Source of the DNA: CAYLNM01 sp964385045
Lineage (GTDB): Bacteria; Planctomycetota; Phycisphaerae; Phycisphaerales; SM1A02
Reading direction: 5' to 3'
NCBI GenBank assembly: GCA_964385045.1
Contig: CAYLNM010000012.1
Location: 1 to 54,427, forward strand
DNA: 54,427 nt
Shown here: piece by piece, positions 8,242 to 16,687 of the stretch
Layout of the letters: every line of letters starts with the position of its first letter
Position numbering within the stretch: the first letter of the stretch is position 1
The notes under the pieces: model-generated
The model's input: the letters and a program-made list of their open reading frames with translations, nothing else
Told to the model about the DNA's origin: nothing
The model's database searches: none
Made by a program: the position numbers and the translations under genes

Positions 8242-9064
8242 TCGCGCCGCGTCGCGCTTGGACGCCTCGTCCGCGAGCTCCGCGGCGACCTCGGCCACGT
8301 CGTCCGCCGATGCGTCGCCGCTGGAGCGAGGTGACCAGTACCCGTCCGTCTCCGACCTGCTCGGCGACCTGCAGCGGCTCCGGACCGGCGAGGTGCCGCT
8401 GGCCGCCCCGGTCACCCCGCGGCGGACGCTTCGCATCCTGCGGCGGCGGCATCCGGTGCTGACGCCCACCACGACGACCGCCGCGCTGGTGGTCGTGCTC
8501 GATCTCGAGCTTCGGCTCGACCGGCTCCGCGGCCTGCCGGTGATGTCCCGGCGGGAGGCATGGCGGCGGTGGGCGGTAGAGGTCGCCGGGCAGGACCTGC
8601 TCGAGTGGGCCCGCGGGGCCTCGGCCCGCAGCCGCATGCGCGTGGTCCGCATGCTGCTGGCCGCGGGCGCCCTCGGGGATGCGGGCTCGCTCCTCGAGGA
8701 TCCGGCGTTCGACCGTCGGATCCGCGCGTTCTTGCTCGACCCGGCCCGCCGCCGCAACGAGATCCTGCTTCGCGAGCTCCGTGCACGGAATCGGCTCCGT
8801 CTCGCGCACCTCGCTGCGACGAGCAACGAGGAGGCGGTGCGGCTGGGCGAAGAGATGCTTCGCCGCCAGGCCGAGGAAGCGCCCGATGCCGCGGCCGAGC
8901 GGTCCCGCGTGCTCGAACTGCTGGTCCTCGCGACGCGTTCGGACGACCCGAGGCGGGCCGCGTGGATCGCCGACGGCCTCGAGGCATGTCGCCGCGCAGC
9001 GCTCGCCGACGGACCGGACTCGCATCCGCGGCTGCGATTCTTCCGGCGCCTCGACCGCGGCTGA
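8242..9064 (+). pseudogene. remnant of a Ser/Thr kinase gene (C-lobe end and tail), frameshifted
   Basis: In one plus frame, 8242-8328 reads LVRELRGDLGHVVRRC and ends in a stop. In the next frame, from about 8322, it reads LERGDQYPSVSDLLGDLQRL and onward to 9064. Joined, these match the last part of a planctomycete kinase domain and its linker; the intact kinase at 19.5 kb has RRELDWLVLHCLEKDPERRY followed by PTVAALAADLRRFLAHEPL in the same place. The hydrophobic segment that follows (TTTTAALVVVLDLE) and the helical tail to 9064 correspond to its membrane and repeat regions, but shortened. No start codon, glycine loop, HRD or DFG is found upstream. A sequencing error could explain the frameshift but not the missing N-lobe. 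Confidence 0.65.
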
Positions 9065-9282
9065 GGCGTCACCGCGCACACGACTCGCTCACCCCGACGC
9101 GTCGATCGGCGACCCGAACCCGACCGACCCGCACTCGAGCCGCCGCGCGGTCGCCCGATTCGGGGCGGAGCTCGCCGGCGGACCGCGAACGCTCCGCGGG
9201 AGCCGGTTCTCCGCTCGGAGCCGGGGGCCGACCACGCAGCGAAGCGCGGCGGCAATCGGCGTGGCTCCGGAGCCGCCTCGCC

Positions 9283-10314
9283 TCAGTCGGGAAGGAACGA
9301 TCCGTCCTCGTAGATCTCGAGCGCCTTCCCTCGTACCCGCGAGATCATGGAGTAGAAGGTCCCCTCGCGCTCGATGCCGAGCTGCTCCATGACGGCCGGG
9401 CCCGACAGGCCCCGGAGCACGTGCAGCTCGAACGCGAGCCATGCCCGCTCGTTCGTGATCCGAGGCTTGAGCGAACGGAGGACCTCGCGAAGCTCGTCCT
9501 CGATCAGGAGGCGGTGCACCGCGCGATCCTCGTACGGGACCGGGAGATCCGACGGGTCGATCCCCACGCCGCGGCCGTCCCGCTGCGACCGGCGGATGAG
9601 CTCCCGCACGAACACGGTCCGGAAGAGTGCGCGGAAGCTGCCGCGAGCGGGGTCGAAGTAGTGGCCGCCCTTGCGCCGGAACGCTCCGACGAGCTTCATG
9701 ACCGCCTCGTGGGTCGCATCCTCCGCCTGCTCCTGCGTTGCCCCGGTACGCTCCCGGGCGAAGCGGGCGTAGCGGGCGGCGAGACGCATGCATCGTTCCG
9801 CCAGACGTTCCTCACCCCGCCCGCGCACCGAGACGTCGGCGTGATCGACCGCGGCGAAGTCGGCGATGCGGGTCCGCCACTCGTCGAGGGCGACGGTCGC
9901 GAAGTCGTCCGCGTCGCCGAGGTCCTCGGCGGCCACCGCGTCTCCGGCAGTCGCGGCCGTGACCCGGGGTGCCTCGAAGGCGGGCAGCGGATCCTCCTCG
10001 TCGCCGAGCATGGCGGTGAACGCGATCGCGCCGAACTCGACGATCACGCCCGAGGGGACGGGGGAGGACTCTTCGGGTCCGAGCGGCATGAGATTGACGA
10101 AGGTGCCGTTCTTCGACCGCAGATGGACGAGCGTCCATCCGCGCTCGCCGGGCTCGAGGCGGGCGTGGGGGCGAGAGACGGTCGGGTCCGGCACGACGAC
10201 GTCGTGGCCGTGCCCGCGGCCGAGCGTGCGTGGACCACCGTCGGGATCGAGGCGGATGGCGTCGATCTCGAGACTCGACACGAGTGGGTGGAGCGTGAGG
10301 GGGATCGCGGTCAT
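9283..10314 (-). CDS. FHA domain fused to ECF-type RNA polymerase sigma factor
   Basis: 343 residues. N-terminal FHA domain (about 20-100) has the phosphothreonine-binding residues: Gly-Arg33, SRPH at 47-50 and NGT at 69-71. After an acidic linker (about 105-165) comes sigma region 2 (about 165-248: QAEDATHEAVMKLVGAF... GSFRALFRTVFVRELIRR) and region 4 (about 262-337: LSGPAVMEQLGIEREGTF...ISRVRGKALEI, a helix-turn-helix). This resembles the sigma domains that planctomycetes encode with Ser/Thr kinases. A natural model is that the FHA half docks on a phosphorylated kinase or substrate and so brings the sigma factor under kinase control (inference). The ATG at 10314 overlaps the stop of the preceding FHA gene as ATGA, so the two are translated together. 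Confidence 0.88.
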   Translation of the reverse strand: MTAIPLTLHPLVSSLEIDAIRLDPDGGPRTLGRGHGHDVVVPDPTVSRPHARLEPGERGWTLVHLRSKNGTFVNLMPLGPEESSPVPSGVIVEFGAIAFTAMLGDEEDPLPAFEAPRVTAATAGDAVAAEDLGDADDFATVALDEWRTRIADFAAVDHADVSVRGRGEERLAERCMRLAARYARFARERTGATQEQAEDATHEAVMKLVGAFRRKGGHYFDPARGSFRALFRTVFVRELIRRSQRDGRGVGIDPSDLPVPYEDRAVHRLLIEDELREVLRSLKPRITNERAWLAFELHVLRGLSGPAVMEQLGIEREGTFYSMISRVRGKALEIYEDGSFLPD

Positions 10315-11063
10315 GAATCGGCCTCCGGCTGAGCGATGATCCGGCGAATGGGAGGACGACGGACGAGAATCGCCGGTCGCTCCTCGCGGGCCATGATCGC
10401 ACGAAACCTCATCTCGAGGCGATGAACGTCCCCGTCCGGATCCCTCACGGCGGGCACGGCTCCCGATGCCCGGGCCGCCGGCGTGGCCGTCCTCGGCCGA
10501 CCCGCACCGGGCCGCCGGGAGTGCAGTGGCATGACGGCGTGCTCGAGGAAGGCGTCCCATGCCCGGGGCTCGAGCTCGGCACGCAGTCGCCGCAGCTCGC
10601 CAACCGCCCGGCCGCGGCGCGCGGCTGCGCGACAGCGCGGCACCCTGACGTCGGCGGCGTCCGGAGCGAGCCCCGTCGGATCCTCCGCCGGGATGATCAT
10701 GAGCCACCAGGCCGCCATCTCGATCAGGGCCCCCACGGGCAGCGTTCGACGCAACGCTGGCGGCACGGCGACGAGGTCGAGGTAGACACGGTTCACCGAC
10801 TCGAGGTCGATCAGCCACGTTCCGCCCGGATCCTGCCCGATGATCGCGTGCTGCCGGCTGACCCCTGAGTCGGGCAGCCGGAGCGTGGCGGTCCGTGAAC
10901 GTCCCACCAGAAGCCGGCGGCCGGGGGCGAGCCTGACGCGTTGCACGAAGCTGCCGCACCACGCGACGAGCACGAGCGGGGCGGCCGGATGCCCGTGTCC
11001 CGCCCGGGCGGGGCTGGGAAGCGAGCGCCGTCGCGGACCGTCGCCGCGTCGGGGGACGTGCAC
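10311..11063 (-). CDS. FHA-domain protein coupled to the FHA-sigma gene
   Basis: Ends in D-S-stop with an ATGA overlap onto the FHA-sigma start. The FHA domain reads LLVGRSRTATLRLPDSGVSR then QHA, keeping the Gly-Arg and the Ser-x-x-His motif, but the usual N-G-T turn is NRVY (Asn kept, Gly lost), so phosphopeptide binding may be altered. After it comes a helical, Arg-rich stretch (LRRLRAELEPRAWDAFLEHA) and a basic tail. No catalytic domain is seen. The start is uncertain: GTG at 11063 gives 250 residues, GTG at 10973 gives 220 and begins right at the first FHA strand. Neither has a ribosome site. A role as a partner or anti-/co-factor of the sigma protein is suggested by the coupling only. 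Confidence 0.72.
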   Translation of the reverse strand: MHVPRRGDGPRRRSLPSPARAGHGHPAAPLVLVAWCGSFVQRVRLAPGRRLLVGRSRTATLRLPDSGVSRQHAIIGQDPGGTWLIDLESVNRVYLDLVAVPPALRRTLPVGALIEMAAWWLMIIPAEDPTGLAPDAADVRVPRCRAAARRGRAVGELRRLRAELEPRAWDAFLEHAVMPLHSRRPGAGRPRTATPAARASGAVPAVRDPDGDVHRLEMRFRAIMAREERPAILVRRPPIRRIIAQPEADS

Positions 11064-11501
11064 CGCCGGCTCGGTGCGGCCGAGCCGAGAGTGCCGCGTG
11101 GGGGCCGCCCCCCCGTCCTCCGCCGGGCCGCCGGGCCATGCGCTGCCGGCGCGGGACCATCGGCCGGCCTCGAGGCGGGGCCCCCCGCCCGGGGCGAAGC
11201 GAGGCCTCACGCGCGTATCGCCGTTCGGGAGGGGAGCCGCCGATGGTCGGCCGGCGGCGCCGCGAGACGACGGTCCGTGGTCCGAAACCACGCCATCGAC
11301 CTCGTCTGCCGACCGGACGCGGGGTGAGGAGCGGGCACGGCATGGCTCCCGAGGAAGGTGACACTGGCAGGAGGACCGACTCCGAATCGACCCTCGCGAC
11401 TCCGATACCCGCGGTACCCGCAGCCCTTGCGAGCCCGCGGCGAGAATTCGGCCTCGACCGCTCGGGGCGCCGCCGACCGCACTTCCGCTAGGCTCCCGCC
11501 C
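11064..11501. other. 438-bp intergenic region between divergent FHA and lipoprotein genes
   Basis: No gene is supported in any frame. The rightward lipoprotein has a TAGGCT box at its end (11489-11494). No clear promoter for the leftward FHA operon was found, and no repeats were noticed. Confidence 0.4.
11489..11494 (+). promoter_or_regulatory. -10-like box, leaderless start of lipoprotein gene
   Basis: TAGGCT ends seven bases before the ATG at 11502, the same spacing as at dus and pduO. No ribosome-binding sequence is present in the gap. Confidence 0.45.
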
Positions 11502-12014
11502 ATGGAAGCCGCTTCCCCCCCTCGCACCCGTCGTGCCTCGATCGCCGGCCCGACCCGGCCCGCAGTCCCCCGCCGGCTGCGCGCCGTGCCGGTCCTCATC
11601 ACACTCGCGGGCCTGATGCTCCCGGCCGCCTGCGCCCCCCGCGGCTACGACCCCGCCCGCGCCGCCGATCCGTACCCCGAGTCCCGGCACGTCGCCGAGT
11701 CGGTCGACATCCAGCTCTTTCGCGACGGACCGTCCGCCCGCATCGTCAACGCGACGGTCGACAGCTACCGCGACGTCCGGCTCTGGCTGAACCAGCGGTG
11801 GGTGCGCGAGATCCCGGACCTGCCCGCGGGCGGCATCGTCGAGATCTCGCTGGACGAGTTCCGCGACGAGCGGGGCGAGCGACTCGTCGCCGGCGGCTTC
11901 TTCCGCACCGAGCGGACCACGCCCATCGTGCTCGCCCAGCTCGAGCGGCGGGACGACCCCGGGTCGCCGCTCGTCGGCCTGCGGGTGATCGGCCCGGTGT
12001 TCGAGGCGCGGTGA
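11502..12014 (+). CDS. hypothetical lipoprotein (170 aa)
   Basis: A basic N-terminus precedes a hydrophobic stretch (VPVLITLAGLMLPAAC) whose final Cys fits a lipobox, so the mature protein is probably lipid-anchored. The mature part of about 125 residues is beta-rich (SVDIQLFRDGPSARIVNATV...VRLWLNQRWVREIPDLPAGG) and resembles no family I recognise. The Trp and Val/Ile alternation suggests a small periplasmic beta-sandwich. It converges on folA with 40 bases between the stops. The start is chosen because it gives a complete signal and follows the TAGGCT box. Confidence 0.72.
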   Translation: MEAASPPRTRRASIAGPTRPAVPRRLRAVPVLITLAGLMLPAACAPRGYDPARAADPYPESRHVAESVDIQLFRDGPSARIVNATVDSYRDVRLWLNQRWVREIPDLPAGGIVEISLDEFRDERGERLVAGGFFRTERTTPIVLAQLERRDDPGSPLVGLRVIGPVFEAR

Positions 12015-12054
12015 CTCGCGCGCCGGCGGACGAGCCGGCCCCGCCCCGCCCCCT

Positions 12055-12552
12055 TCACGCCCGCTCGTACACCCGGAAGGTGAACGCGTGCGCGTGCCGC
12101 TCGTCGGCCGGGTGCGCCTCCTCGGACACCAGCCGCCAGTCGCGCGGCGACCACGCCGGGAACCCGGCGTCGCCCTCGAGCTCGGCGTGCACGATCGTCA
12201 GGTCGAGCCGGTCGGCGATCTCGAGGGCCTGGGCGTAGATCTCGCCGCCGCCGATCACGAAGACCGGCTCCTCGTCGCCCGCCTGCTCCGAGGCCCGCCG
12301 GATCGCCTCCTCGAGCGTCCGCACCACCTCCGCCCCCTCGGCCGCGTAGTCCGCCTGCCGGGTGAGCACGATGTTGCGGCGGTCCTTCAGCGGTCCGTCC
12401 ATCGACTCCCAGGTGCGGCGGCCCATGATCACGGTGTGCCCGCGGGTCGTTCGCATGAAGTGCCGCATGTCGTCCGGGAGCCGCCACGGCAGGCCGCCGT
12501 CCCGGCCGATGACGCGGTTCTCGGACATGGCGGCGATGAGGGTGAGGACCAT
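12055..12552 (-). CDS. folA: dihydrofolate reductase
   Basis: A 165-residue enzyme that reduces dihydrofolate to tetrahydrofolate with NADPH. Typical motifs are present: IAAMSENRVIGRDGGLPWRL at the substrate/cofactor site (with the catalytic Asp in DD following), TVIMGRRTWESM, RRNIVLTRQ, and VIGGGEIYAQAL binding the NADPH pyrophosphate. Length is normal for a chromosomal DHFR. The ATG at 12552 gives the classic N-terminus; in-frame extension upstream is not protein-like. No thymidylate synthase gene lies beside it. Confidence 0.95.
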   Translation of the reverse strand: MVLTLIAAMSENRVIGRDGGLPWRLPDDMRHFMRTTRGHTVIMGRRTWESMDGPLKDRRNIVLTRQADYAAEGAEVVRTLEEAIRRASEQAGDEEPVFVIGGGEIYAQALEIADRLDLTIVHAELEGDAGFPAWSPRDWRLVSEEAHPADERHAHAFTFRVYERA

Positions 12553-13030
12553 GCCGGCATGATCCCGGCCCGCCGGCCCGGAGCCGGCCGTGCGTGCCCG
12601 GGATTGTCCCGAGGGCGGACGCGGATCGGGGCGACCACCCCACCACCCGGGCCCGCCCAGCCCGCCCGGCCCGCAGCGGCGACCGCGAACCGATCCGCCG
12701 AACCGCCTCGGGACGGTGGCGAGGCCGGACTTCGTGCTACCATTCACAACCGTGGTCGGGGTCGTCACCCCGCCCGCGGCACCGACGGCCCGCCCCCTCC
12801 GAGTCCTACAATGGACGCGGATCGAGGACGGCCGTCGGCGTCGTCTCCGCCTCGGGCGGCTCCCCGGAGCCGGCGCGGACCCGAGGCGCTGATCATCAGA
12901 CCCGCGCATGACGTGCCCCCACGGGGTCGGCATGGGCGCCGCCGCGGCGCTCGTCCCCCGCCCCCGCCACGCACCGCGACCCGACGCGCCGCCCGCGGCG
13001 CCGACGGCCCGCCGGAACGGAGATCTCGCC
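12553..13030. other. 478-bp divergent intergenic region (folA / acyl-CoA dehydrogenase)
   Basis: No gene is supported. Two TANNNT boxes read toward the acyl-CoA dehydrogenase: TACCAT at 12738-12743 and TACAAT at 12807-12812. The rest is GC-rich and unremarkable. Confidence 0.4.
12807..12812 (+). promoter_or_regulatory. candidate -10 element for the acyl-CoA dehydrogenase
   Basis: TACAAT, five of six matches to TATAAT and conspicuous in this GC-rich sequence. The context CCTACAATG is close to the GCTACAATG seen at 25546-25554 before the oxoacid dehydrogenase genes. No good -35 is seen at the right distance. Confidence 0.4.
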
Positions 13031-14992
13031 GTGTCCACCGCGACCCCCGCCGCCAAGCCGGACCTCAGCAAGCAGCTCAAGAACGTCTCCGAGAAGGATC
13101 GGAAGCAGATCGAGCAGGCCGAGGAGATGCTCGGCCCCGATCCGGACACGATGGGCTTCATCAAGCACCTGTTCTGGGGCAAGTTCCGGGAGGATCTCGT
13201 CTTCCCGTACCCCGAGGTCTCGGCCGACGAGGTCGCGCGCTGCGACCAGCTGCTGGCCGAGCTCGACGCCTACCTGAAGAACGAGCACCCCACGGTCGAG
13301 GTCGACCAGACGCAGGAGATTCCGAAGTGGGCGATCCAGCGCCTCTTCGACCTCGGCGTCATGGGCATGATCATCCCCCGCGAGTATGGCGGCGGCGGCT
13401 TCTCGATCACGAGCTACAACCGCGTGCTGTCGCGGATCGGCGAGACCTGCGGCTCGACCGCGGTGCTGGTCTCGGCCCACCAGTCGATCGGCTGCGGCGC
13501 CCTGAACCTCTTCGGCACCGACGAGCAGAAGAAGCGCTTCCTGCCGCGGATGGCCACCGACACCCTCTCGGCCTTCTGCCTCTCCGAGCCCAACGTCGGC
13601 TGCGACGCGGGTGGTCAGGAGACCCGCTTCGAGAAGAACGACGACGGCTCGTTCACCATCGTGAGCGGCGAGAAGAAGTGGGCCACCTCGGGTGCCCTCT
13701 CCGGCCTGTTCACGGTGATGGGCAAGCAGAAGATCGTCGATCCGAAGACCGGCAAGGAGAAGGACAAGGTCACCGCGCTGATCGTCACGCCCGACATGGA
13801 GGGCGTCGACATCTTCTCCCGCAACCGAAGCAAGTGCACCATCCGCGGCACGTGGCAGGCCCGCATCCGGTTCAACAACGTGCGGGTGCCGGCGGAGAAC
13901 CTCCTGCACAAGGAGGGCAAGGGCCTCAACGTCGCCCTCACCTGCCTCAACTACGGCCGCTGCACCCTGTCGGCGGGCATGGTCGGCGCCGCCAAGCGGG
14001 CCTTCGAGCAGGGCACGAAGTGGGCCCTCACCCGGCACCAGTTCGACCGCCCGATCGGCGAGTTCGACCTGGTGCAGGACAACGTCGCGAAGATGCAGGC
14101 CTACCTGTACGCGACCGAGGCCATGCTCTACATGACGACCGGCATGGTCGACCGCGGCGACCCCGACATCATGCTCGAGACCGCCATCTGCAAGGTCTTC
14201 TGCTCGCACTTCGGCTTCCTCGGCCCCGACGCCGCCATGCAGATCATGGGCGGCGAGGGCTTCATGACCGAGAACGAGATGGAGCGGGTCTGGCGGGACA
14301 GCCGGATCAACACCGTCGTCGAGGGCGCCAACGAGGTCATGCACTCGTTCGTCTTCGCGTACGGCTCCAAGCAGCTCGGCGAGGCGATGCTGGCGGTCAA
14401 GGAGGCCCCGCACAAGTATCCGGTCGAGGCGATGAAGATCGGCGCCCAGCTGTTCCTCGGCCTCAAGCCCGGCGCCCCCGAGATCCACACGCTGTCGCCG
14501 CAGCTCTTCGAGCACGGCCGCCGGCTCTCGAAGCTGACCCAGCGGTTCAGCCACGAGGTCAAGATGAGCTTCAAGCGCCACGAGGAGAAGCTCATCGCCG
14601 ACCAGATGACCCAGCGTCGTCTGTCGTGGGCGGCGATCCATCTCCACGCGATGGCGTGCGTGCTGAGCCGCGTCGACGGGACCATCCGCAAGGGCATCAA
14701 CGGCCAGGTCCTCGCCGACGAGATGGCGATCGTCAACTACTGCTGCGACTGGTTCGAGTCGGAGATCGACGAGAACCTCCGCGGCCTGACGAAGAACTAC
14801 GACCAGAGCATGCGGAAGGCCGCCGAGGTCGCGATGCGGCACGTCGGCGATCTCGAGAACCGCTGGTACGCCATCCCGGAGAAGACCCCGGACACGGAGG
14901 CCCTCGGCAGCGGCAAGCCGCTCGCCGAGGATCACGTGCAGCAGTTCGGTGGCGGCTCGATGTTCACCGAGTGGGGCATGGAGAAGGTCTGA
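13031..14992 (+). CDS. acyl-CoA dehydrogenase, long form with C-terminal extension
   Basis: 653 residues. FAD-dependent enzyme that introduces the alpha-beta double bond of an acyl-CoA. Family motifs include MIIPREYGGGGFS, AFCLSEPNVGCDAG, SGEKKWATSGALS (the second flavin/substrate region), RHQFDRPIGEFDLVQ, and MQIMGGEGFM. The likely catalytic base is Glu431 in VVEGANEV. A C-terminal domain of about 200 residues beyond the dehydrogenase core makes it resemble the VLCAD/ACAD9 group, which suggests longer-chain substrates; a branched-chain role is possible from the neighbours. The GTG at 13031 is chosen because GGAG lies eight bases upstream. The first 30 residues are helical and charged. Confidence 0.9.
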   Translation: MSTATPAAKPDLSKQLKNVSEKDRKQIEQAEEMLGPDPDTMGFIKHLFWGKFREDLVFPYPEVSADEVARCDQLLAELDAYLKNEHPTVEVDQTQEIPKWAIQRLFDLGVMGMIIPREYGGGGFSITSYNRVLSRIGETCGSTAVLVSAHQSIGCGALNLFGTDEQKKRFLPRMATDTLSAFCLSEPNVGCDAGGQETRFEKNDDGSFTIVSGEKKWATSGALSGLFTVMGKQKIVDPKTGKEKDKVTALIVTPDMEGVDIFSRNRSKCTIRGTWQARIRFNNVRVPAENLLHKEGKGLNVALTCLNYGRCTLSAGMVGAAKRAFEQGTKWALTRHQFDRPIGEFDLVQDNVAKMQAYLYATEAMLYMTTGMVDRGDPDIMLETAICKVFCSHFGFLGPDAAMQIMGGEGFMTENEMERVWRDSRINTVVEGANEVMHSFVFAYGSKQLGEAMLAVKEAPHKYPVEAMKIGAQLFLGLKPGAPEIHTLSPQLFEHGRRLSKLTQRFSHEVKMSFKRHEEKLIADQMTQRRLSWAAIHLHAMACVLSRVDGTIRKGINGQVLADEMAIVNYCCDWFESEIDENLRGLTKNYDQSMRKAAEVAMRHVGDLENRWYAIPEKTPDTEALGSGKPLAEDHVQQFGGGSMFTEWGMEKV

Positions 14993-15224
14993 CCCCTTCG
15001 CGGTCGGCGCGCCCCTGACCCGGCGCCCCCGCTTCCAGGACGGGGAATCGCCCGGTGGCGGTCCGCCCTCGCCTCCCTCATCATCTCCGGCGACGTGGAC
15101 GAGTCGTCACGAGGCATCCCGCGGCGGGCTCGCCGGTTCACCCCGTGCGATCATCCCCGTCGCGAACCCCCGGAGCGGTCGAAGGAACGCCCCCGCCCCG
15201 GGTCTCCTACGCGGAAGGACGAAC

Positions 15225-16301
15225 ATGAACACCCTCGAGCAGATGAGCGAGTTCGGGCACGAGCTGGTCTCGTTCCATCAGGATCCCGAGACCGGACTGC
15301 GGGCGATCGCCGCGGTCCACGACAGCACGCTCGGCCCGGGCTTCGGCGGCTGCCGCCGCTGGTACTACGCGACCGAGGCGGACGCCCTGCACGACGTGCT
15401 GCGTCTGTCCGAGGGCATGACGTACAAGAACGCGATCGCCGGCCTGCCGGTGGGCGGCGGCAAGAGCGTGATCCTCACGAAGGAGCCCGGGGCCAAGGCC
15501 ACCGAGGCCGAGGCCCGGGCGATGGGCCGCTTCATCGATCGGCTCGGCGGCAGCTACATCTCGGCCGAGGACGTCGGCGTCACCACCCAGTTCGTCGACT
15601 GGATGGCGGGCGAGACCAAGTACGTCTGCGGCGGGGTCGAGGTCTCGGCCGGCGGCGATCCCTCGCCGCACACCGCCCAGGGCGTCGTCAACGCGATGAA
15701 GGCGGCCCTGGCCTACACCGGTCGTCCGTCGAGCTTCGAGAACGTGCACGTGGCGATCCAGGGCGCCGGCAACGTCGGCCGCAACATCGCCCGCATCGTG
15801 ACCGGCCTCGGGGCCCGCGTGACCATCGCCGACATCGACGCGGGCGCGGTCGAGACCGTGGTCGAGGAGTCCGGCGCCACCGCGGTCGGCCCGGACGAGA
15901 TCCTCTCGGTCGAGTGCGACATCCTCTCGCCCTGCGCCCTCGGCGGCGTGATCAACGCCCGCACGATCTCGCAGCTCCGCTGCCCGATCCTCTGCCCCGG
16001 CGCGAACAACCTGCTCGAGGACTACGACGCCGACGGCCGCCGCCTCAAGGACGCCGGCATCGTCTACGTCCCGGACTTCGTCGCCAACGCCGGCGGCGTC
16101 ATCGAGCTCGCCGGCTTCTACGTCGGCCTCGACGAGAGCGTCCGCAAGCAGAAGCTCGCCGCCATCGAGTCGACCGCCCTCGAGCTGCTGAAGATGAGCG
16201 AGCGCGAGCCCAACACCTACTTCGCCGCGGTGGCGCTGGCCCGGAAGCGCATCCGCGAGGCGAAGGAGGCGGCCAAGGCCGAGGCGACGACCTCGGCGTG
16301 A
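15225..16301 (+). CDS. leucine dehydrogenase-type amino-acid dehydrogenase
   Basis: 358 residues, the normal size for Leu/Phe/Val dehydrogenases. It oxidatively deaminates branched-chain amino acids to 2-oxoacids with NAD. The catalytic region is clear: GPGFGGCRRWYYATEADAL, MTYKNAIAGLPVGGGKSVI with Lys80 matching the catalytic Lys of the Bacillus enzyme, and EDVGVTTQFVDWM. The Rossmann motif is IQGAGNVGRNIARIV. GPDEILSVECDILSPCALGG is the usual C-terminal lobe. The ATG at 15225 has GGAAGGAC about six bases before it. A hairpin follows the gene. Placed 230 bases after an acyl-CoA dehydrogenase, it probably feeds the oxoacid dehydrogenase at 25.9 kb. Confidence 0.93.
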   Translation: MNTLEQMSEFGHELVSFHQDPETGLRAIAAVHDSTLGPGFGGCRRWYYATEADALHDVLRLSEGMTYKNAIAGLPVGGGKSVILTKEPGAKATEAEARAMGRFIDRLGGSYISAEDVGVTTQFVDWMAGETKYVCGGVEVSAGGDPSPHTAQGVVNAMKAALAYTGRPSSFENVHVAIQGAGNVGRNIARIVTGLGARVTIADIDAGAVETVVEESGATAVGPDEILSVECDILSPCALGGVINARTISQLRCPILCPGANNLLEDYDADGRRLKDAGIVYVPDFVANAGGVIELAGFYVGLDESVRKQKLAAIESTALELLKMSEREPNTYFAAVALARKRIREAKEAAKAEATTSA

Positions 16302-16364
16302 GGCCGGCGACGCGGCGTCGTCCCACGGGCCGGCGGTGCGTTCCCGAAGCACCTGGAAGCACGT

Positions 16365-16400
16365 GACGACGCCTCGCAGCGCCGGCTGCGAGGCGTCGTC
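16365..16400. terminator. perfect 16-bp hairpin, likely bidirectional terminator
   Basis: GACGACGCCTCGCAGC (16365-16380), loop GCCG, and GCTGCGAGGCGTCGTC (16385-16400) pair at all 16 positions. It lies between the convergent leucine dehydrogenase (end 16301) and membrane-protein gene (end 16505). No T-tract follows. A similar hairpin is at 25065-25099. Confidence 0.7.
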
Positions 16401-16504
16401 GCGCATCCGTCGATCTCCGCGGTGCGGCGCGTCGAATCACACGCGCGGCCCCACGGCACGCGCCGGCGTCGATGACGGGCGGTCCCTCCGAGGATCATCG
16501 AGCA

Positions 16505-16687
16505 TCATCCGAAGGCGATCGCGGCGGCGGTCGCGGGCAGCAGGATCACCGCCAGCCCGATCCCGAGCATCACCAGCCACACGCCGAGCGCCCGTGCCAC
16601 CGAAGTCTCGAGCCGCCACGCGAGCACGCCCACCCCGCCCACCGGCGCCGCGAGGATCACGATCCCCGCACCGATGATCTCCGGCAC
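16505..16687 (-). CDS. small membrane protein, second of an overlapping pair
   Basis: A 60-residue frame from GTG 16687 with two hydrophobic helices (IIGAGIVILAAPVGGVGVLAW and LGVWLVMLGIGLAVILLPA). It overlaps the end of the previous membrane ORF by 31 bases in another frame. It may be a separate tiny protein with a weak CGAGG ribosome site, or the second half of one four-helix protein broken by a frameshift. No family is recognised. Confidence 0.55.
   Translation of the reverse strand: MPEIIGAGIVILAAPVGGVGVLAWRLETSVARALGVWLVMLGIGLAVILLPATAAAIAFG

Noticed and set aside
12088..15018. 976-residue plus-strand open frame
   Set aside because: It lies antisense to folA and in another frame of the acyl-CoA dehydrogenase. 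No family motif appears in it.
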